Source: CAZKTF01 sp964555565 | GTDB taxonomy: Bacteria > Planctomycetota > JAJSAM01 > JAKLKS01 | Length of the DNA stretch: 46,403 nt | Direction of reading: 5' to 3' | NCBI GenBank assembly: GCA_964555565.1 | Contig: CAZKTF010000003.1 | Coordinates: forward strand, 1 to 46,403 | Part shown: piece by piece, positions 42,255-46,403 of the stretch | How the letters are laid out: every line of letters begins with the position of its first letter | Numbering within the stretch: position 1 is the first letter of the stretch | Notes under the pieces: generated by a model | Seen by the model: only the letters and a program-made list of their open reading frames with translations | The model's database searches: none | Told to the model about the DNA's origin: nothing | Program-made: the position numbers and the translations under genes

Positions 42255-42995
42255 ATGAGGACGCGCGCGATCGTCGCGGCGGGGATCCTGGCGGCGATCG
42301 CGGCCGCGGCCGGGGGAGGCTGCGGACGCTCCCAGCTCGAGGAGGCCCGCATCCTCGCGGACGAGATGGCCGCGATTGCCACGCTGAGGGCCCTGACGTC
42401 CGCGCAGGCGGCGATCCAGAACATGGGAAAGATCGACGCGGACCGGGACGGCTTCGGGGAGTACGGGACGTTCCTGGAGATGACGGCCAGTGCCGGCCTC
42501 CGGCAGGGGTACTCCCCGCCGGCCGGCCCCTCGAAGCCCGGGGCGGGCGACTTCTCGAAGACGGGACCCCGGGTGAACCCCTCGATCCTCTCCTTCTCCC
42601 TCGCCTCGGTGGACGCCGACGGCGTGGTCACCAAGAGCGGCTACTGCCACCGGATCTTCCTCCCCGACTCGGCGCCCCGTGCCGGATGGGTCCACGAGAC
42701 CGGCCCGGCGGAGAGGGTCGGCCTCGTCGGCGGGACCGGAAAGGTGGGGGTGGACCTGTCGGAGAACTGGTGGTGCGCCTACGCATGGCCCGTGGAGCGG
42801 GGGCGGACCGGCGAACGGGCCTTCTTCGTGAACCAGGCGGGCGACGTGCTCCAGTGCGCCAACGGGAACGCCCGCTACTCGGGGAAGACGAAGATGCCCC
42901 AGGGGAGCGCGGCCTTCCGGGGCGCGGGGATCACGTCTCAGGTCGCCGTCGGGACCACCGGGAACGACGGCGAGTTCTGGAAGCGCATCAACTGA
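42255..42995 (+). CDS. Lipoprotein with pilin-like 'DADxDGxGEYGTF' domain
   Basis: This 246-residue paralogue of the preceding gene's C-terminal domain starts after GGGGAGGAG. A signal with lipobox AGGGC predicts an acylated Cys near residue 23. IATLRALTSAQAAIQNMG leads to DADRDGFGEYGTFLEM, then SGYCHRIFLPD, WWCAYAWPVERGRTG and an ending GTTGNDGEFW that matches the neighbour. It lies 41 bases downstream and is surely in the same operon. The DUF2059 part is absent here. Confidence 0.85.
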   Translation: MRTRAIVAAGILAAIAAAAGGGCGRSQLEEARILADEMAAIATLRALTSAQAAIQNMGKIDADRDGFGEYGTFLEMTASAGLRQGYSPPAGPSKPGAGDFSKTGPRVNPSILSFSLASVDADGVVTKSGYCHRIFLPDSAPRAGWVHETGPAERVGLVGGTGKVGVDLSENWWCAYAWPVERGRTGERAFFVNQAGDVLQCANGNARYSGKTKMPQGSAAFRGAGITSQVAVGTTGNDGEFWKRIN

Positions 42996-43007
42996 GGCAG
43001 CCGGCCG

Positions 43008-43454
43008 CTACTTCTTCCCCTCCGGCTCGTCGGCCACGGTGACCTTCTTCATCCTGTCGCCCTTGCGGATGGCGTCCACGACCTCCAGCCCGGCGGTCAC
43101 CTGGCCGAAGACGGTGTGCAGCCCGTCGAGGTGCGGGCAGGGGCGATGGGTGATGAAGAACTGGCTCCCCCCCGTGTCCTTCCCCGCGTGGGCCATGGAG
43201 AGGGCGCCGCGGCCGTGCTTGTTCGGGTTCTTCGCCGTCTCGCACTTGACCTTGTAGCCCGGCCCGCCGGTCCCGTCCCCCTTCGGGCAGCCGCCCTGGA
43301 TCATGAAGTCGGGGATGACCCGGTGGAAGGTGAGACCGTCGTAGTACCCCTTCTTCGCGAGCGTCTCGAAGTTGGTGACGGTGCCCGGGGCGTCCCTGTC
43401 GAAGAGCCGGACCCGGATGACGCCGCGGTCGGTATCGAGGGTGGCGATCTTCAT
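43008..43454 (-). CDS. Cyclophilin-type peptidyl-prolyl isomerase
   Basis: This 148-residue enzyme interconverts cis and trans proline peptide bonds. Core motifs are FHRVIPDFMIQGG (43-55; R45, F50, Q53), ALSMAH, GSQFFIT and LDGLHTVFGQV. All catalytic residues are present. There is no signal peptide, so it is cytoplasmic. It starts at the ATG at 43454 and is convergent with the pilin-like operon. Confidence 0.96.
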   Translation of the reverse strand: MKIATLDTDRGVIRVRLFDRDAPGTVTNFETLAKKGYYDGLTFHRVIPDFMIQGGCPKGDGTGGPGYKVKCETAKNPNKHGRGALSMAHAGKDTGGSQFFITHRPCPHLDGLHTVFGQVTAGLEVVDAIRKGDRMKKVTVADEPEGKK

Positions 43455-43512
43455 GGTCCGCCGAGCCTACCACGCGACCGGGGCCGCCCGGATTCCCATT
43501 CGCCATGAGTCC

Positions 43513-43535
43513 GTGAGGGGTGCCGTTTCCCTCAC
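43513..43535 (-). terminator. Candidate terminator hairpin after the metalloprotease gene
   Basis: GTGAGGG (43513-43519) and CCCTCAC (43529-43535) form a 7-bp stem with a 9-base loop, 6 bases beyond the metalloprotease stop on the minus strand. No T-tract follows on that strand, so strength is uncertain. Confidence 0.4.
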
Positions 43536-43541
43536 AAACTC

Positions 43542-45099
43542 TCAGCGGACGCGCACCACCGCCCGCCGGGGAGAGGCGGACAGGAGCGAGCCGCGCGCGG
43601 TGCCGGCGCCGTCGAGGAACAGGGCGAAGGTCCCCGTGGACCCCGGGTCGAGCGGGCCGAGCGCGGCGCGCCGTCCGCGCGCGGACCCCGGGGCGGAGAC
43701 CGGGTCGCCGCCGTCGTCCTCGAGGCGCAGCGGCGAGGCCTCCCCCTCCCATCGCGCCGAGGCCCGGACCTTCCCCCCCCCCGTACGCGGGGAAGGGGAC
43801 CACGGCGGGGAGGTCCCACTCCGCGCCGGCGACGCGGAAGGTCCCGGTGATGTCCATGCGGTAGCGGCCGAGCGTCGCGGCGGCGTTCGTGACGGTCGCC
43901 TCGTAGGTGCGGTCGGCGGGGACGACGACGCGCAGGGACGCGCCCCCGCCCCCCGGGAGAGCCGCCCCGCCCTGGGGGGCGAGGGAGACGGCCGGCCGCA
44001 CCCCCCGGACGCCGCGCGCCCGGAGCCTCACCTCCGTCCCCGCGCCGACCCAGAGCGTGACGGTGTCGCTCCCCGAGGCCCCGAGGTCCCCCGTCACCTG
44101 GTCCCCGAGGTCCACGGCCACGGGCGGCCGCTGCACCTCGAAGAACGGGACGGCGGCGCCGTTGTTGTCCCGGCCCGGGTCCGCGACCGCGCCGTCCGGG
44201 TCCGCGAAGAGGCCGGGGTACCAGCGGCCCGGGGCGAGGATGTTCGGGAGGAGCGCGTCCACCTGCACCGTGGTCGAGACGCCCGCCGCGAGCGCGGGGA
44301 CCTCCGCGCTGCCGACCTCCAGGTCCCCGCCGCGGACCGGGAGCGCCGGGGAGACGGTGGCGACGACACGGAAGGGGCCCGCCGCCCCCGGCCCCGCGTT
44401 CCGGACCCGCACGGAGAGGAGGACCGGGGCGCCCGGCGCCGGGGTCCCGGAGACGACCGCCGCCGCGCTGGAGGCGAGGTCGGCCCCGCCGCCCCCGCCC
44501 CCTCCCCCGCCGCCGCCGGCGGGGTAGAGGAAGCGCACCCCGTTCTCGTCGTCGGCGAAGAGCGTCCTCTGGGGGATGGACGGGTCCCCGTTCCCCCCGG
44601 AGTTCATGACCGCCTGGACCCCGTCCTCGTGCATCAGGCCGAGGACGTGCCCGAGCTCGTGGAGGGCCACGGTCTCGATGTCGGCGGCGCCCGCGGGGGA
44701 GCCGTTGGTCGTCCAGGTGACGTTCCCGTTGAAGGCCACGTCCCGCTCGACGATCGCCGTCCCGCTCTCGAAGGCGAAGGTGACCGCGTAGCCCATGGGC
44801 GGGAGCGCCGGGTCGAGGTAGAGGTCGCTGTTCCCGTTGCCGTGGTCCTGCACGTTCGCCGAGGGACTGCTCCCCCCGTAGGTGAACCGGAAGGCCGACC
44901 CCTGCACGGAGGACCAGGTCTGCAGGGCGTGGGCGGCGGCCTGCGAGAAGGCGGGGGTGAACGTGGCCGGGTCGGTGCAGACCGTGGCCCGCGCGCTCGG
45001 CCAGCGCTGGGGCTGGCCGCCCACGCTCACGTACTGGTAGGGCAGCGCGGGCGCGGCGAGCGCCGCGAGGAACAGGACCGACGCGGGGAGGCGCCTCAT
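43542..45099 (-). CDS. Exported zinc metalloprotease (metzincin), frameshifted at a C10 run
   Basis: The protein starts at the ATG at 45099, 5 bases after GGAG, with a signal peptide (ASVLFLAALAAPALP). The zinc motif HELGHVLGLMH (147-157) and a following Met (AVMNSGG) mark a matrixin-like metzincin. A poly-Gly linker precedes CARDB-like beta domains (PVLLSVRVRNAGPG). Near residue 440 the frame breaks at ten C (43773-43782); after it the downstream frame reads KVRASARWEGEASPLRL and ends at TGA (43542). With one C fewer the gene would encode about 518 residues. A sequencing or assembly error is likeliest; phase variation is possible. Left as is, the frame runs on to about 42988 with no coding sense. 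Confidence 0.82.
43773..43782. repeat. Poly-C tract of ten bases inside the metalloprotease gene
   Basis: Ten consecutive C on the plus strand (G on the coding strand) coincide with the point where the reading frame changes by one base. Nine C would keep the frame open from 45099 to 43542. Confidence 0.9.
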
Positions 45100-45118
45100 C
45101 GGCACTCCATGCTAACCC

Positions 45119-46402
45119 TTACCTGCGGACGCGGAGGACCCGGTTCGCCTCGACCCCCTCGAGGACCTTCTCCCCCCCTCCCGCCCAGGCGACGCGCACC
45201 CGGTCGGCCCGGCCCGCGGCCCCGAGCCCGAAGTGGAAGCGGGGGTCCCCCTCGGAGCAGAAGGAGCCTCCCCGCACCCGGGCGCGGACGAGGCGGCGCC
45301 CGCCGGCCTCGACTTCCACCCGGAGCGCCCCGGGGGCGTCCACGAAGAGCCAGGACCCCGCGCGGGGGGAGTCGTTGCGCAGCAGCGTGGGCGGGGCGTC
45401 GAGGTTCGAGACGACGATGTCGAGGTCCCCGTCCCCGTCGAGGTCCCCGACCGCGACTCCCCGGCTCGACTCCTCCACCTCGAGCCCCGGGCCCGCCCCG
45501 GCCGTGGCGTCGCGGAAGGCCCCGCCGACGTTCTCGAGGAGGAGGTTCCGCTGGCGGAAGCGGGTGCGCGATCCGGGGGCGCCGTCCGCCTGGGGGTAGA
45601 TGTGGCCGTCGGCGACGAAGAGGTCCAGGTCCCCATCCAGGTCGAAGTCCCCGAAGGCGCACCCCCAGGAGAGCGGGGCGAAGGTCGGGGCGGAGACGCC
45701 CGCGGGGCCCGAGACGTCCGTGAACAGGCAGCGACCCTCGTTGCGGTACAGCGTGGCGTGGTCGTCGGCGAAGTTGGTCACGAAGAGGTCGGGCCGCCCG
45801 TCCCCGTCGAAGTCCCCCGCCGCGACCCCCATCCCGGCCTGCGCGGCGCCGGTGCCGGAGAGGGCCGCGCCGCTCCAGAGCCCCATCTCCGTGAACTTCC
45901 CGCCGCCTTCGTTGCGGTAGAGGTAGTTCGGGTTGCTGTCGTTGGCCACGTAGAGGTCGAGGTCCCCGTCCCCGTCGAGGTCCGCCGCCAGGACGCCGAA
46001 GGAGTAGTAGAGCCCCGGGTCGCCGAGCCCCGCCGCCTCCGTGGCCTCCTCGAACCGCCCGCCGCCCGCGTTCCGGAAGAAGCGGTTCGCCTTGCCCGCG
46101 AGCCCGAAGGGCCCGAAGGCCACCTTCGCGCCCTTCCAGTCGAGCGTGGCGCGGGCCCGGAGGACGTCCTCCAGCGTGCAGTCCACGTAGGCCGCGACGA
46201 AGAGGTCCTCGTCCCCGTCGCCGTCGGCGTCGAAGGCCACGGCCCCCGTGGACCAGCCGTCGATCCCCGGCGGGTCCGGCGCGCGCTCGAAGGTCCCGTC
46301 CCCGCGGTTGCGGAAGAGGACGTCGGGCCCGAAGTTCGTGACGAAGAGGTCCGGCCGCCCGTCCCCGTCGAAGTCCCCCACGCACGCCCCGACGCCCCAC
46401 CC
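45119..46402 (-). CDS. CRTAC1-type FG-GAP/ASPIC-UnbV protein, 5' end missing
   Basis: At least 427 residues are visible; the frame stays open to the window edge (GWGVGACVGDFDGDG), so the N-terminus is missing. FG-GAP/VCBS repeats with calcium-binding DxDGDGxxD motifs recur (GDFDGDGRPDLFVTN, FDADGDGDEDLFVAA, ADLDGDGDLDLYVAN, GDLDGDGDLDIVVSN), building a beta-propeller. The C-terminus is an ASPIC/UnbV domain (HFGLGAAGRADRVRVAW). Such proteins are exported and may bind carbohydrates or partner with TPR proteins; the role here is unknown. It lies 19 bases upstream of the metalloprotease and is probably co-transcribed. Confidence 0.93.
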   Translation of the reverse strand, partial: GWGVGACVGDFDGDGRPDLFVTNFGPDVLFRNRGDGTFERAPDPPGIDGWSTGAVAFDADGDGDEDLFVAAYVDCTLEDVLRARATLDWKGAKVAFGPFGLAGKANRFFRNAGGGRFEEATEAAGLGDPGLYYSFGVLAADLDGDGDLDLYVANDSNPNYLYRNEGGGKFTEMGLWSGAALSGTGAAQAGMGVAAGDFDGDGRPDLFVTNFADDHATLYRNEGRCLFTDVSGPAGVSAPTFAPLSWGCAFGDFDLDGDLDLFVADGHIYPQADGAPGSRTRFRQRNLLLENVGGAFRDATAGAGPGLEVEESSRGVAVGDLDGDGDLDIVVSNLDAPPTLLRNDSPRAGSWLFVDAPGALRVEVEAGGRRLVRARVRGGSFCSEGDPRFHFGLGAAGRADRVRVAWAGGGEKVLEGVEANRVLRVRR

Positions 46403-46403
46403 C

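Noticed and set aside
1..46403. CRISPR array, rRNA genes or insertion sequences with terminal inverted repeats
   Set aside because: None seen: no regularly spaced direct repeats with unique spacers, no rRNA-like stretch, and no DDE transposase gene.

Overview
The window is GC-rich bacterial DNA with a 100-base run of N, so it comes from a scaffolded, probably metagenomic, assembly. The right half combines Hanks-type kinases fused to TolB-like and TPR domains, a CRTAC1/ASPIC-UnbV protein, an ELWxxDGT-repeat protein, HEAT-repeat exported proteins and two 'DADxDGxGEYGTF' envelope proteins. That mix is typical of Planctomycetota, Acidobacteriota or related uncultured phyla. This placement is inferred from gene content only.

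Region 1 (574-7628, minus strand) is a compact defence operon, 5' to 3': cytosine-5 DNA methyltransferase, Vsr-type nuclease, MORC-like GHKL ATPase, Z1-domain superfamily II ATPase, and a DUF4420 PD-(D/E)XK protein. Genes overlap or lie within a few bases of each other. The set matches the MutL/MORC-type restriction-modification operons predicted by comparative genomics.

Region 2 (about 7.7-16.2 kb, mostly plus strand) is an integrative or plasmid-like element. It holds a small HTH protein, a CHC2/TOPRIM/RepA-like primase-ATPase, overlapping small genes, a serine recombinase, an excisionase-like protein, an XRE-type HTH protein and a tyrosine integrase. A convergent hypothetical gene follows, and then a degenerate tRNA-like sequence that may mark an attachment site.

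Region 3 (16.4-21.7 kb) is a diversity-generating retroelement (DGR) and the most striking part of the window. It has a DGR-type reverse transcriptase, an overlapping Avd gene, a 123-bp template repeat (TR) and a matching 123-bp variable repeat (VR). All 14 TR/VR differences fall at adenines of the TR. The VR forms the C-terminus of a formylglycine-generating-enzyme-like (C-type-lectin fold) domain. That domain ends a 1121-residue protein with an N-terminal Ser/Thr kinase, a transmembrane helix and PEGA-like repeats. The retroelement therefore appears to diversify the outward-facing tip of a membrane kinase receptor. RT and avd point toward the target gene and TR. A D-arm-less tRNA-Gln remnant lies just beyond this region at 22.2 kb.

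Region 4 (22.3-46.4 kb) looks like ordinary chromosome: exported repeat proteins, a PrcB-like protein split by the assembly gap, three receiver-only response regulators, a HEAT/DUF4159-like protein, a sulfatase-fold membrane enzyme, two paralogous 724-residue kinase-TolB-TPR proteins flanking a CBS protein, an M1 aminopeptidase with HEAT repeats, a STAS protein, two paralogous pilin-like envelope proteins, a cyclophilin, a frameshifted zinc metalloprotease and a CRTAC1-like protein that runs off the window.

Two assembly-level points affect gene calls. The N-gap is flanked by an exact 55-bp duplication; collapsing both restores one open gene. A run of ten C at 43773-43782 breaks the metalloprotease; nine C would restore it.
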